A stretch of DNA of 47,922 nt from Phycisphaerae bacterium (GTDB taxonomy: Bacteria; Planctomycetota; Phycisphaerae; UBA1845). A program made the translations under genes and the position numbers. Under the pieces are notes generated by a model that saw only the letters and a list, made by a program, of their open reading frames with translations, ran no database searches and was not told the origin of the DNA. The DNA is taken from NCBI GenBank assembly GCA_029260235.1, contig JAJDDP010000004.1, positions 1-47,922 of the forward strand, written 5' to 3'. Shown here one piece after another: positions 26,617 to 35,305 of the stretch. Position 1 is the first letter of the stretch; the number at the start of each line of letters is the position of its first letter.

Positions 26617-27084
26617 TCACATCTGATCCCAGCCCCAGATGGTCATCTGCGTATTCTTCTCCAGCGTGTTGCCGCTGACTTTAAGCGTCAGCAGCATGCG
26701 GCCTCGGTGATGGGCTTCGTGGGCGATGAAGTAGGAGAGGGTGGTGAATATGCCCTTCCGGAAGCCGCGGCGCTTCGGCTGCTTTTCGTAGACGCCAACT
26801 AGAAGCGCCTCGACCGCATCGGCTGACGTCTGCAACGCTTTTTTGAGCGCTGCCTTGGACGGAACAGCCCCCGTCGGGAACTTGACCAAACCCTCCGCCA
26901 GATCCTTGGCCCGCTTCTCAACCTGAGCCACCCGGAGGTTGTGCAGGTGAGCGAACTCCCCAGCCACCCCACGCCCACCGCGCTTCGACAAGGTAGCCCT
27001 CATCCCCTCGGGTGTAATCCGATCAATCAACAGCAGGTTGATCCGGTTGTTAGTCCGCCAAGCTTCGACAAGTTCCTTCGGCAC
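26617..27084 (-). CDS. DinB-family putative metal-dependent protein
   Basis: 155 residues, mostly helical, fitting the four-helix DinB/YfiT fold. Candidate metal-ligand histidines are in EFAHLHN (His46/His48) and AHEAHHRGR (His122, His126), the H-x3-H pattern of the family. Start is GTG at 27084 with GAGGAGA seven bases upstream. Members include thiol-dependent transferases and DNA-damage-induced proteins; no substrate can be inferred here. It stands alone. Confidence 0.82.
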   Translation of the reverse strand: MPKELVEAWRTNNRINLLLIDRITPEGMRATLSKRGGRGVAGEFAHLHNLRVAQVEKRAKDLAEGLVKFPTGAVPSKAALKKALQTSADAVEALLVGVYEKQPKRRGFRKGIFTTLSYFIAHEAHHRGRMLLTLKVSGNTLEKNTQMTIWGWDQM

Positions 27085-27521
27085 GGTGCTTCTCCTCGTC
27101 TAAGAACGGCAAGGTCAATTCAGCGGGGCAGCTCAATACGGCAGCGCCCCGCATTCGGGATCGAGGCTCGGTAGGCCCGGTCAGATCATACCCGCTTCTA
27201 GCACATACGCCCCGTCCCCGCCGCCGATTCAGGGGGCCGCGCACGAACATGGTTCGGTGCGTCGATCCAAATCATCCCAGATCGAGTGGAGCAGCAACCC
27301 CCGAAGAATCCATCACACGGCCTAGAATAGGCTCGGCGGCCAAGTGCATCTTGCGGCAGGCTGTTCAACCGCGTAATAAGCGGTCTGCGAAGTGATCGAG
27401 GCACATTTCTTGCGAGGAGCAACGGGTTGCGGGTCGAGCACAGCCTAACAGAAGGACGCGCTTCTGGCAGACCATGCGAGGCTTGTTGTGCGGATCAAGC
27501 TGACTATTGTGGGGCGACGTG
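27085..27521. other. Intergenic region, nothing recognised
   Basis: 437 bases between two divergent small genes. I see no tRNA, no long hairpin and no protein resembling a known family. Confidence 0.55.
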
Positions 27522-27791
27522 ATGATCGAAAAGTTGGAAGCCGCTCACAGACATTCCACAAATCATCGCGAGGAGCTTGCCGCGAGCGAACTCTGCGGAT
27601 GTTTCTACTGCCGCCGGACTTTCCCTCCATCCGAGGTTCGCGAGTGGATAGACGACATCGATGGTGTTGGTACAACGGCTCTTTGCCCACGGTGCGGGAT
27701 CGATTCCGTCCTCGGCTCGGCATCGGGAATTCCGCTTACCGGCAGGTTCCTCGGAGAAATGCGCCGCCAATTTTTTGGCGCAGGATTATGA
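27522..27791 (+). CDS. Conserved small cysteine-rich (zinc-finger-like) protein
   Basis: 89 residues from ATG 27522. The pattern CGCFYC (Cys27, Cys30) and, 25 residues later, ALCPRCGIDSV (Cys55, Cys58) forms a likely zinc-ribbon site. The sequence MIEKLEAAHRHSTNHREELA with CGCFYC, FPPSEV and GSASG matches a widely distributed uncharacterised bacterial protein family that I know only as hypothetical. No clear Shine-Dalgarno precedes the start. It is not coupled to its neighbours. Function unknown. Confidence 0.82.
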   Translation: MIEKLEAAHRHSTNHREELAASELCGCFYCRRTFPPSEVREWIDDIDGVGTTALCPRCGIDSVLGSASGIPLTGRFLGEMRRQFFGAGL

Positions 27792-27871
27792 GTTCGTGCA
27801 TCTATCACGGCTACGCTAGAACGATGAACCCAAGGATTGGACGGGTTTCACTAATTCAATCAACCGCCTAT

Positions 27872-27886
27872 AAGCGCTACGCGCTT
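27872..27886 (+). repeat. Perfect short hairpin
   Basis: AAGCGC-TAC-GCGCTT, a 6-bp stem with a 3-base loop, 80 bases after the zinc-finger-like gene. It lacks a T-tract, so it is at best a weak terminator. Its right arm overlaps a possible -35 box (TTGACT, 27885-27890). Confidence 0.4.
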
Positions 27887-28037
27887 GACTCTTTGCGAGT
27901 ATCATCGCAGAATTTGGAGGTAGGAAAGTGAACCAGACGAGCTCCCGTGCCGTATCACTAGGGGGAGCGGGTCTGGAATCCCAACTCTTCTGCCCCGTCC
28001 GTGTGGTTGTGCCACCTCTTATTCGGAGGACCAGTCG

Positions 28038-29357
28038 ATGCCCTCGCCCTGTATTTCTGACGAAACGCTTGAGAAGAAGCCGACAAGGCCGGGCACCTGG
28101 GTGCTCCTGGCGTTGATCGGGCTGGCCGGCATGACGGTGGGTGCTACTTGGCTCTTCCTTCCAACGCTCTATTGGTCGGAATCCTGGGTCGAGTGCATCA
28201 GCAATAAACCACCCGTTGCCCGGACTCTGATTCAACCGGGCCTGAACCGACAAGAGCATGCTCGCTTCGTCAACTCGCAGGCTGCGATGATAGAGTCCCC
28301 GGATGTGCTGAGCACTGCGCTGAAGACGTTGGAGGTGCGGTCTACTGCTTGGTTCAAGAACGTGCAGAAGGACCGCATCGTCAAGGAGCTGGAGCAAGCG
28401 ATACGCAGCCAGCCGATCAAAGACACAAATTTCGTGCGGGTGTCGATGGGGTGCCGGGCGCCCACCGACTCGGCAACCGTCGTCGCGCAAGTGGTCAGCC
28501 AATACTGCAGCATGATCCAAACCAGGGCCAAGGACGAGTTTCTCGACCTGTTGGCTGACTACAGGGACGAAGGCGAACGCCTCGACGCCCTGGTCGGTGG
28601 CAAGCTAATGCAAATCCGAGAGTTTGCGGGTCACCTTCCCCCGGGGACGTTGAGTGGTGCGGGGAACTCCACTCATCAATCTCTGATGACATTGACCGAG
28701 CATGTGGCAGATTTGGAGTTGCAAACCAGGGCACTTGAGGGATTGAGACAGATCTACAACGATCCAGGAATCTCATCCGAAGACGCTGAGTCGGTCGAGC
28801 GCGACGAGGGTATCAGCACACTCAAACAGGAGCAGAATGTGCTGGCAATCGATCTGGCGAGCATGACGGATTTGCAGGAGAACAACGAGGTACGAGAAGC
28901 ATTGGGCCGACGGCTTGCGGCCATTGACGTTCGGCTTGACGAACTTCGGACGGAGAAGCTGCTGCAAGTCCGAAACACAAGACACGAACAGATTAGAGCG
29001 GCCTTCCTGAACTCGCAGCACCTACTCATGCTGACCCGGGAAGCGAAAATGGAGGCTGAGGAGCAACAAGCCGACCTGGATCGCAAACGGACAGAATTGT
29101 GGACGCTGAATGATGAACTGGCGAAGCTCCGGCAGGCCCGAGACGAGAACAGCGCGTTCGTTCGTGATTTGACCCGAGTCGTGAGGTCAAAGCGTATCAC
29201 ACAGGTTAGCATCGCCCGGCGTGCCGACCTTCCCGAGGAGCCGGACTATGACGTTCACGTTTGGCTGACCCTGGGGTCGTTTGCTGTTCCGGTGGTGTTC
29301 GGATTGGGGCTTGTCTCCTGGCGAATCATGAGGGGGAGAGAAAGACAGCTCGCTTGA
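28038..29357 (+). CDS. Wzz/chain-length-determinant-like membrane protein
   Basis: 439 residues with a transmembrane helix near each end (about 22-42 and 408-428) and a long, mostly coiled-coil periplasmic part (for example RLDELRTEKLLQ, ADLDRKRTELWTLNDELAKL). This is the topology of polysaccharide co-polymerase/Wzz proteins that set exopolysaccharide chain length. The closing RADLPEEPDYDVHV resembles the usual Pro-rich segment before the last helix. No tyrosine-kinase domain is attached and no polysaccharide genes are adjacent. ATG 28038 has GGAGGA about nine bases upstream. Confidence 0.7.
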   Translation: MPSPCISDETLEKKPTRPGTWVLLALIGLAGMTVGATWLFLPTLYWSESWVECISNKPPVARTLIQPGLNRQEHARFVNSQAAMIESPDVLSTALKTLEVRSTAWFKNVQKDRIVKELEQAIRSQPIKDTNFVRVSMGCRAPTDSATVVAQVVSQYCSMIQTRAKDEFLDLLADYRDEGERLDALVGGKLMQIREFAGHLPPGTLSGAGNSTHQSLMTLTEHVADLELQTRALEGLRQIYNDPGISSEDAESVERDEGISTLKQEQNVLAIDLASMTDLQENNEVREALGRRLAAIDVRLDELRTEKLLQVRNTRHEQIRAAFLNSQHLLMLTREAKMEAEEQQADLDRKRTELWTLNDELAKLRQARDENSAFVRDLTRVVRSKRITQVSIARRADLPEEPDYDVHVWLTLGSFAVPVVFGLGLVSWRIMRGRERQLA

Positions 29358-29412
29358 TGTCTGCACCGGTCGTGGCGCCAACCGGGTAGTCCTCGCCGAG
29401 CGGATGCGGCAT

Positions 29413-30270
29413 TCAATCAAACACGACCGTCTTGTTCCCATGTACTAGAATCTTGTCTTCGACGTGTAGTCGTACGGCTGTGGCTAGGACTACGCGCTCG
29501 AGGTCTCTGCCTGTTCGGACTAGGTCGTCTATGGTGTCTCGGTGGTCTACCGGCATGGTTGCTTGGGCGATAATGGGGCCTTGGTCTAGCTCGGCTGTGA
29601 CGTAGTGGCTGCTGGCCCCGATGATCTTTACGCCGCGTTCGTAGGCTTGGTGGTAGGGCTTCGATCCTGCGAAGGCGGGCAAGAAGCTGTGATGGATGTT
29701 GATGATCCTTTCGGGGTAGGCGGCTACGAATTCGGGCGAGAGAATCTGCATGTACCTAGCCAGCACAATGAAATCGATGGCCTCTTCTTCGAGCAGACGT
29801 CGAAGCGCTGCCTCGGCTTGTGGCTTGGTATCCTTGGTGATGGCTATGTGGTGGAAAGGCAAGCCACAAGCGTCCACTTGCTCGCGGAGGGATTCGTGAT
29901 TGCCGGCTACGAATGGAATATCGACTCTTAGTTCGGCTGTCTTCCACCGCCAGAGAAGGTCATTTAGGCAGTGGCTTTCCTTGCTAACTAAGATGGCCAG
30001 GCGTTTGATGCAATCTCCCCAGCAGACGTTCCAGCGCATGGCATATTTCTTGGCGACCGGTTGCCACGCCTGGGCGAAGTTCTCCTGGCTAAGGCCCAGC
30101 CCGCCGCTTTCGATTTCGACCCGCATGAAAAATTCGCCGTGCTCGGGGTCGGAGTGCTGGTCTGCTTCGAGGATATTGCCGCCATGCTCGGCGATAAAGG
30201 AAGCCACAGCAGCGATGATGCCCTGGGCATCAGGACAACTAATCAGCAATCGTGCGGTGCTAGGCGACAA
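29413..30270 (-). CDS. purU: Formyltetrahydrofolate deformylase
   Basis: Cytosolic enzyme hydrolysing 10-formyltetrahydrofolate to formate and tetrahydrofolate, balancing one-carbon pools. An N-terminal ACT domain (LLISCPDAQGIIAAVASFI, with FFMRVEI) is followed by the formyltransferase domain (about 85-285) with the catalytic NIHHSFLPAFAG and SSHYVTAELDQGPII. Start is uncertain: TTG 30270 has CGGAG seven bases upstream and gives 285 residues, near the 280 of E. coli PurU; the frame remains open to a TTG at 30345, which would add 25 residues unlike the family. It is divergent from the CRTAC1-like gene and converges with the Wzz-like gene. Confidence 0.93.
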   Translation of the reverse strand: MSPSTARLLISCPDAQGIIAAVASFIAEHGGNILEADQHSDPEHGEFFMRVEIESGGLGLSQENFAQAWQPVAKKYAMRWNVCWGDCIKRLAILVSKESHCLNDLLWRWKTAELRVDIPFVAGNHESLREQVDACGLPFHHIAITKDTKPQAEAALRRLLEEEAIDFIVLARYMQILSPEFVAAYPERIINIHHSFLPAFAGSKPYHQAYERGVKIIGASSHYVTAELDQGPIIAQATMPVDHRDTIDDLVRTGRDLERVVLATAVRLHVEDKILVHGNKTVVFD

Positions 30271-30463
30271 AAGCGTACTCCGGCTACAATACTGGTGATC
30301 GAATGGGCATCGCTCGTTGTGGCTCGGGTCCTTGCGGCCCTGCAACAGGTATTCCGCAGATTCCAGTCATAAGGCTCGAACGGACTCGTCCAACTGGTTA
30401 CAATCACAATTGAGGTCCGGCGGACACTCGTCCGCTTCGTTGGCCACACAGGATAGAAGGAAC

Positions 30464-32191
30464 GTGCAACGGTTTCAATCATGTCAATTTCGGAGGGCGG
30501 CTTGGCTGATCCTTTTGGTGGTCGCCCCTGCTCGCGGGCAGTTCGTATTCGTTGAGGTTGCCAATAGCCGCGGCATCGGCCCTTACAGCATGGCACTGGG
30601 CATGGGCGGCGGAGTCGCAGCCGCAGACTACGATTCTGACGGCGATGTGGATCTCTTTGTACCCACAGCCGCAGGATTGGCGGACCAACTCTATTGCAAT
30701 AACGGAAGCGGGCAGTTCGAGGATGTGGCCACCTCGGCAGGGCTAGATTCAATGCGCGGCAGCCGGGCTGCTTTGTGGTTTGACTATGATAACGATGCAG
30801 ACTTGGATTTGCTCGTTGCGTGCGACCCCGATGGTGGATGTTGGGGGCCCGATGCGTTGCACCTCTACCGGCAGGACACCAACGGGGTTTTTCTGGATGT
30901 CTCTATAGAGGCGGGCCTGACTGACTTGGTCTTGCTGGAGGAATCCACGCATTTTGGGGGCATGTGCGCCGGCGACGTCAACAACGATGGTTTTCTCGAC
31001 CTCTTTCTTACCTACTGGGATGGCTTGACCTACTTGCTTATCAACAACCAAGCTGGCGGTTTTGATGACATTGGTGCACAGTCGGGCACGGCTACGTTGG
31101 GCGACTATTGGCAGCCGGTCATGCATGATTTCAACCGTGATGGTTGGATAGACATCTATCAGACTGTCGATTTTACGGCGAACCGGCTGTGGATCAATCA
31201 GCACGATAACACTTTCATCAATGTGGCAGCTTCGGCTGGCCTGGATAACGCCTTCAACGACATGGGGATCACTCTGGGTGATTACGACAACGACGGCGAC
31301 CTTGATATCTACATCAGCAACGCTGCGGTCGGCGGCAAACACAGCGTGTTTTATCGTAACGATTCAACACCTGGCTTGTTGAACTTCGCGGAGATTTCTC
31401 TCTCGCTGGGCGTTGACAACGGCTACTGGGGCTGGGGCACGACGTTCCTGGATGCCGACAATGATCTCGATTTGGATTTGGCAGCGACCAACGGAGCCTG
31501 GGTGCAGTGGCTTAACGATCCGTCGCGTTTTTTCCTCAATGATGGCGGCAGCCCACCGAATTACCTCGATTCGTCTGCGGCTGTTCAGTTCGATGACACT
31601 GAGTGGGGCAGTGGGTTGATTGCCTTCGACTATGACCGCGACGGTGACCTGGATCTTCTGCAAGTTTGCGCCAACTCAGGCCCGTTGCGGCTGTTGGAAC
31701 TCCAACCATCACCTGGAACGATTCTGGGCAACCACTTGGTCATCAAGCCGCGCGTCGATGGCCCTAATCACTTTGCCATCGGCGCCATTGTGCGGGTAGT
31801 CATGGGGCCAATCACGCTGACGCGTCTAATCGGAGCGGGAACGAGCTTCTTAAGTCAAGAGCCTGCCGAGGCTTTCTTCGGAATGGGGAATGCGAGCCAA
31901 GCACCCCGGGTCATCATCAATTGGCCCAACCATACCCGCACAGTCATGCAGCAGGTCGCCGCCAACCAAACCATCACCGTCACCCATGGGGGATACGGTG
32001 ATCACAATGCCGACGGCAGTGTTGATCTCGCTGACCTGGGAGCATTGATCGATTGTCTATCCGGGCCTGAGGCATTGCCGTCGCCAAGTCAACCGAGCGT
32101 CAGCCGACTGAGCTGTCAAGGCGTGTTCGATCCGGACACGGACCGGGACGTTGATCTGAGGGACTTGGCTGTCTTGGCGCCGTTGTACTGA
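30464..32191 (+). CDS. CRTAC1-like FG-GAP/ASPIC-UnbV protein with dockerin-like tail
   Basis: 575 residues from GTG 30464 (GAAGG just upstream), giving a signal peptide ending VVAPARGQ. A beta-propeller of seven FG-GAP/VCBS repeats follows, each with a calcium loop (DYDSDGDVDLF, DYDNDADLDLL, DVNNDGFLDLF, DFNRDGWIDIY, DYDNDGDLDIY, DADNDLDLDLA, DYDRDGDLDLL). Next is an ASPIC/UnbV domain (about 420-505) and a dockerin-like ending (DHNADGSVDLADLGALIDC, DTDRDVDLRDLAVLA). Proteins of this kind are secreted, surface-associated adhesion or scaffold-like proteins in planctomycetes; no enzymatic role is visible. The frame extends upstream to 30317, but that part lacks a signal peptide. Confidence 0.85.
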   Translation: MQRFQSCQFRRAAWLILLVVAPARGQFVFVEVANSRGIGPYSMALGMGGGVAAADYDSDGDVDLFVPTAAGLADQLYCNNGSGQFEDVATSAGLDSMRGSRAALWFDYDNDADLDLLVACDPDGGCWGPDALHLYRQDTNGVFLDVSIEAGLTDLVLLEESTHFGGMCAGDVNNDGFLDLFLTYWDGLTYLLINNQAGGFDDIGAQSGTATLGDYWQPVMHDFNRDGWIDIYQTVDFTANRLWINQHDNTFINVAASAGLDNAFNDMGITLGDYDNDGDLDIYISNAAVGGKHSVFYRNDSTPGLLNFAEISLSLGVDNGYWGWGTTFLDADNDLDLDLAATNGAWVQWLNDPSRFFLNDGGSPPNYLDSSAAVQFDDTEWGSGLIAFDYDRDGDLDLLQVCANSGPLRLLELQPSPGTILGNHLVIKPRVDGPNHFAIGAIVRVVMGPITLTRLIGAGTSFLSQEPAEAFFGMGNASQAPRVIINWPNHTRTVMQQVAANQTITVTHGGYGDHNADGSVDLADLGALIDCLSGPEALPSPSQPSVSRLSCQGVFDPDTDRDVDLRDLAVLAPLY

Positions 32192-32220
32192 ACCAACCAC
32201 TTCGAGCCCGTTCACAACGG

Positions 32221-33606
32221 CTATGGTTTCGATGCCGCTTCCTTGACGGCGATGATGTGGTGTTGTGTCCGGAAGAAAAGCTGCCCGTCTGAAATCGCCG
32301 GCGTAGCCATGCACACATCGTCCATTGCATTGGTAGCCAACACCTTGAATTCCGGCCCCGCCTGTATGACGTAGATGCTACCTTCCTCGCTCGTATAGTA
32401 GAGCTTGCCGCCCGAAGCCACGGCTGAGGCGGTGAACCCGGTACGGCCACTCGCCAACCGTTTGCGGTAGACAGTCTTGCCTGTCTTGGCTTCGAGGCAG
32501 GTGAGCACGCCATTGTCCATGCAACTGTAGATGTAGCCGTCGTAGTAGAGCGGCGTTTGCATGTAGGCCGCTCCCTTGCGTTTTCGCCATGCTACGAACG
32601 AATTGGCTGACTCATCTTCGCCCAAGGAGATATCGCCCTCTGCATTCAGCCTGACGGCTGCAATAGCTGCTCCCTGATGTGCGCTAGTGAAGAAAGCGAG
32701 TCCGTCTGCTACCACCGGTGTAGGAACGGGGATGTCTCCCAGGCCCGTCATGCGCCAAAGCTCCTTGCCCGTCGCCAATTCATAGCCGCCGATGTGTTTG
32801 TATCCATTGACCAGCACTTGGCTGCGCTCGTTGGCAACATGAACCGTGGGTGTGCTCCAGCCGGGTAGATCTTCTCTAGGGGTCCGCCATATTTCCGCGC
32901 CGTCGGATATTCCAAAGGTAGCCAGGAACGAGTTCTCTAGAACATCACATTGAACGATAACCATGTCATCGTGAATGATCGGCGAACTGGCGAACTCCCA
33001 TTGGGCAGTAGGGACCCGATAGTAAGATGAATCGAGCACGCCGAGGTCTTTCTTCCAGATTAACTGCCCCTCCATGTCAAAGCAGTACAGTCCCTCAGAG
33101 CCGAGGAAGACGACGATGTTCTTGCCATCCGTGGCTGGCGTGCAATTGGCGTGCGTGGCTTTGGTATGTCGCTTGATCTTTGGCACAGCCTTGTGAATCT
33201 GTTTTTGCCAGATGAGATTGCCGTTGTTCTTGTCCAAGCAAAGGAGCAACCAAGTGTGTTCGCTATCATCCTCAACCGGTTTGATGTCGCCGTAGAGGCC
33301 TACTTTGAGTTCGGGATCGGTCTGACCACTGATGGCCGTGGTCGTGTAGATACGGTCTGCCCAAACGATGGGGCAGGAATGCCCCAGCCCAGGAATCGGA
33401 GTCTTCCAATTGATATTCTCACCGGCCTTCACACTCCACCGGCTGGGAGTCATCGGTCCTTCGGCGACGCCACTAGCTTGATGGCCTCGGAATGAAGGCC
33501 AGTGACCGGCGGCGGGTTGCTGGGCATCCGCACTTATCGGAGCAAGCGAGAAGAGGGCAGCGAAGCCCAAAAAATAGTTCCGTGCTGATCTGTGCATTTT
33601 TCCCAT
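32221..33606 (-). CDS. Exported PQQ-propeller (BamB-like) protein
   Basis: 461 residues with a signal peptide (about 1-28, ending SADAQQ). The rest is an eight-bladed-type beta-propeller built from repeated PQQ-like blades, seen as LLLCLDKNNGNLIWQ, LYCFDMEGQLIW, GYELATGKELWR and LTCLEAKTGKTVYRK. Planctomycetes encode many such outer-membrane-assembly-factor-like proteins, usually without a bound PQQ. AGGAG lies eight bases before ATG 33606; ATG 33597 is an alternative. Role unknown; it converges with the CRTAC1-like gene. Confidence 0.88.
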   Translation of the reverse strand: MGKMHRSARNYFLGFAALFSLAPISADAQQPAAGHWPSFRGHQASGVAEGPMTPSRWSVKAGENINWKTPIPGLGHSCPIVWADRIYTTTAISGQTDPELKVGLYGDIKPVEDDSEHTWLLLCLDKNNGNLIWQKQIHKAVPKIKRHTKATHANCTPATDGKNIVVFLGSEGLYCFDMEGQLIWKKDLGVLDSSYYRVPTAQWEFASSPIIHDDMVIVQCDVLENSFLATFGISDGAEIWRTPREDLPGWSTPTVHVANERSQVLVNGYKHIGGYELATGKELWRMTGLGDIPVPTPVVADGLAFFTSAHQGAAIAAVRLNAEGDISLGEDESANSFVAWRKRKGAAYMQTPLYYDGYIYSCMDNGVLTCLEAKTGKTVYRKRLASGRTGFTASAVASGGKLYYTSEEGSIYVIQAGPEFKVLATNAMDDVCMATPAISDGQLFFRTQHHIIAVKEAASKP

Positions 33607-33892
33607 CCTCAGATCTCCTGTGGGCTGCGGCGTCTGCCTAATGCCTTTTCATTTCTTAGTTCATTGGCAGCGTCAAGCACGATCCGAACTGACTCGCCCT
33701 TGGCGCAACTCGCCGTCCGAAAACTGCAAGTAGGTGTGATAACCTCTCAAGGTGAATGGTTCAAGCGGCTGCCCGATCCCATTTCAGGTCATTCGCTGCC
33801 TCAGCTTCGCCGATGAATGATTGACGTATCAGGCTCTCCTCGGCTCGATCAGGGATCGCATGCGGTCTCAGCTTCTCGGATTGAAGGGTGTA

Positions 33893-34855
33893 ATGGAAAA
33901 GGCTAGCAGACACACGAGAATCTTCGCCATCATCGCTTATGGTCTGTCGTTGTGGCTCTGGAGTCCATCCACTTCCGGTCAAACCGCCTCGGCGAATGTT
34001 GAAGATGATGACCAAGATCCAGTCGCGTTCATCTCGGGGATCACCAAGGCCCATAGGAAGGCAGTGCTGGCTGCTGTGCAAACAGCCAGAATCGTCCAGC
34101 TCAAAGTCGAGGAAGGAGATTCGGTCGAAGCTGGACAAGTCCTGGCGGTGTTGGACGATGGTGTTCAGCAAATCCTGGCGGCCATGGCCAAGACCAAATC
34201 TGAATCGACAGCTGAGCTGGACATCGCCCAAGTAAGCCTTGAACAGGCAGAACGCGACCTAGAAAGAATCCGCCGTCTAAGCGGTGGCGATTATGCGACG
34301 GACAAAGAACTGCAAGACGCAGCAACCGAAGCGTTGCTTGCGCGGCTTGAATATAAGAAAGCCCAGTCCGAACATGCAACAGATATCTCGGAATTCATGC
34401 ACCAGGAGCTGTTGTTGGAACGGATGCGCATCCGGGCTCCGTTTTCGGGCTACCTAACCCATGTCGCCAAAGAGATCGGCGAGACCATCGAGGCCGGTGA
34501 ATCGTTGCTCACCATCGTGCAGTTGGATCCGCTGCTGGTGTCACTGGATTGCCCGCTGGAATGGGCCGGCAAGGTGACCGAAAACCAGCAGATTTCCATT
34601 CGCCCCGTAGATACCCGCTGGGAAGCGCGGCACGGCGAAGTCATTTTTGCCAGTCGTGTGGCCGATCCAGCTTCCCAGACGTTTCGGGTGATGCTCGAAG
34701 TGAATAACCACCAAGGTGCATGGATGGGTGGACTAAGGGTGCTCGTTGATGTTGGCCACGCCTCCGATTTGGAAGCTGATCAGCCCAAAATTGCTGGGAG
34801 ACTTGAAGCCAACCTGAGCAACCAGCAGCAGCTTACACAAGCGAAGGATCCCTAG
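33893..34855 (+). CDS. Periplasmic adaptor (HlyD/RND membrane-fusion) protein
   Basis: 320 residues from ATG 33893 (AAGG five bases upstream) with a signal peptide. A lipoyl/barrel-sandwich half (VQLKVEEGDSVEAGQVLAVL) leads into a coiled-coil hairpin (about 85-180, rich in E/L/A/R), then the second lipoyl half (MRIRAPFSGYLTHVAKEIGE) and a beta-barrel domain. This is the membrane-fusion protein fold that bridges an inner-membrane partner and an outer-membrane channel. No RND or ABC pump or TolC gene is next to it; instead it starts a four-gene operon (1-base gap to the PilZ-like gene). Confidence 0.88.
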   Translation: MEKASRHTRIFAIIAYGLSLWLWSPSTSGQTASANVEDDDQDPVAFISGITKAHRKAVLAAVQTARIVQLKVEEGDSVEAGQVLAVLDDGVQQILAAMAKTKSESTAELDIAQVSLEQAERDLERIRRLSGGDYATDKELQDAATEALLARLEYKKAQSEHATDISEFMHQELLLERMRIRAPFSGYLTHVAKEIGETIEAGESLLTIVQLDPLLVSLDCPLEWAGKVTENQQISIRPVDTRWEARHGEVIFASRVADPASQTFRVMLEVNNHQGAWMGGLRVLVDVGHASDLEADQPKIAGRLEANLSNQQQLTQAKDP

Positions 34856-34856
34856 G

Positions 34857-35276
34857 ATGTTCGACGACCTTGACTTGGGCGGCCGTGATCTATCGAACGA
34901 ACAGGCATTTGATCTCATGCAGGAACTGGAATCCAACACGCCGGAACAGATTCGCCGGCAACGAACCAGTTTTCGCATGGCAGTCAAAGCCGAAGTGACT
35001 CTCCAATCCGGAAACGCCAGTCAACTCCTGGATTTCAAGTTCAAAGGGGTGACGGGTGACGTTTCGGAACAGGGATGTGGAGCGCTGTTCCCCATCCCTG
35101 CCCGCGTGGGAGACATCTATCGTCTTGAGTTTGACCGGATGAAACTGGGCATTCCCCTGACCTACGCCCGCTGCGTCCGCTGCGGCTTGGTCCGGGAAGG
35201 CGCATTCGACTGCGGATTCAAGTTCTTCAGTGCGATCAGCCTGCCCGAGGTAGTGGCGTCGGCAAAGGAATCATAA
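34857..35276 (+). CDS. PilZ-like domain protein
   Basis: 139 residues. RRQRTSFRMAVKAEV and GDVSEQGCGALF match the two c-di-GMP-binding elements of PilZ domains (R-x3-R and D/N-x-S-x2-G), followed by a beta-barrel ending FDCGFKFF. It would be a cytosolic sensor that couples c-di-GMP level to the membrane proteins encoded around it. The start is one base after the adaptor stop. Binding of c-di-GMP is inferred from motifs. Confidence 0.72.
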   Translation: MFDDLDLGGRDLSNEQAFDLMQELESNTPEQIRRQRTSFRMAVKAEVTLQSGNASQLLDFKFKGVTGDVSEQGCGALFPIPARVGDIYRLEFDRMKLGIPLTYARCVRCGLVREGAFDCGFKFFSAISLPEVVASAKES

Positions 35277-35305
35277 TCCGTTTCGTCCAGGCCTGACAAC
35301 GGGAT

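Noticed and set aside
27816..28520. A 234-codon leftward frame opposite the Wzz-like gene
   Set aside because: It resembles no protein, is His/Arg/Leu-rich like an antisense shadow, and the opposite frame has a ribosome site, two membrane helices and coiled coils.
32195..32225. AGCCCGTT-AACGGCT hairpin between convergent CRTAC1-like and PQQ genes
   Set aside because: Short stem with a bulge and no T-tract.
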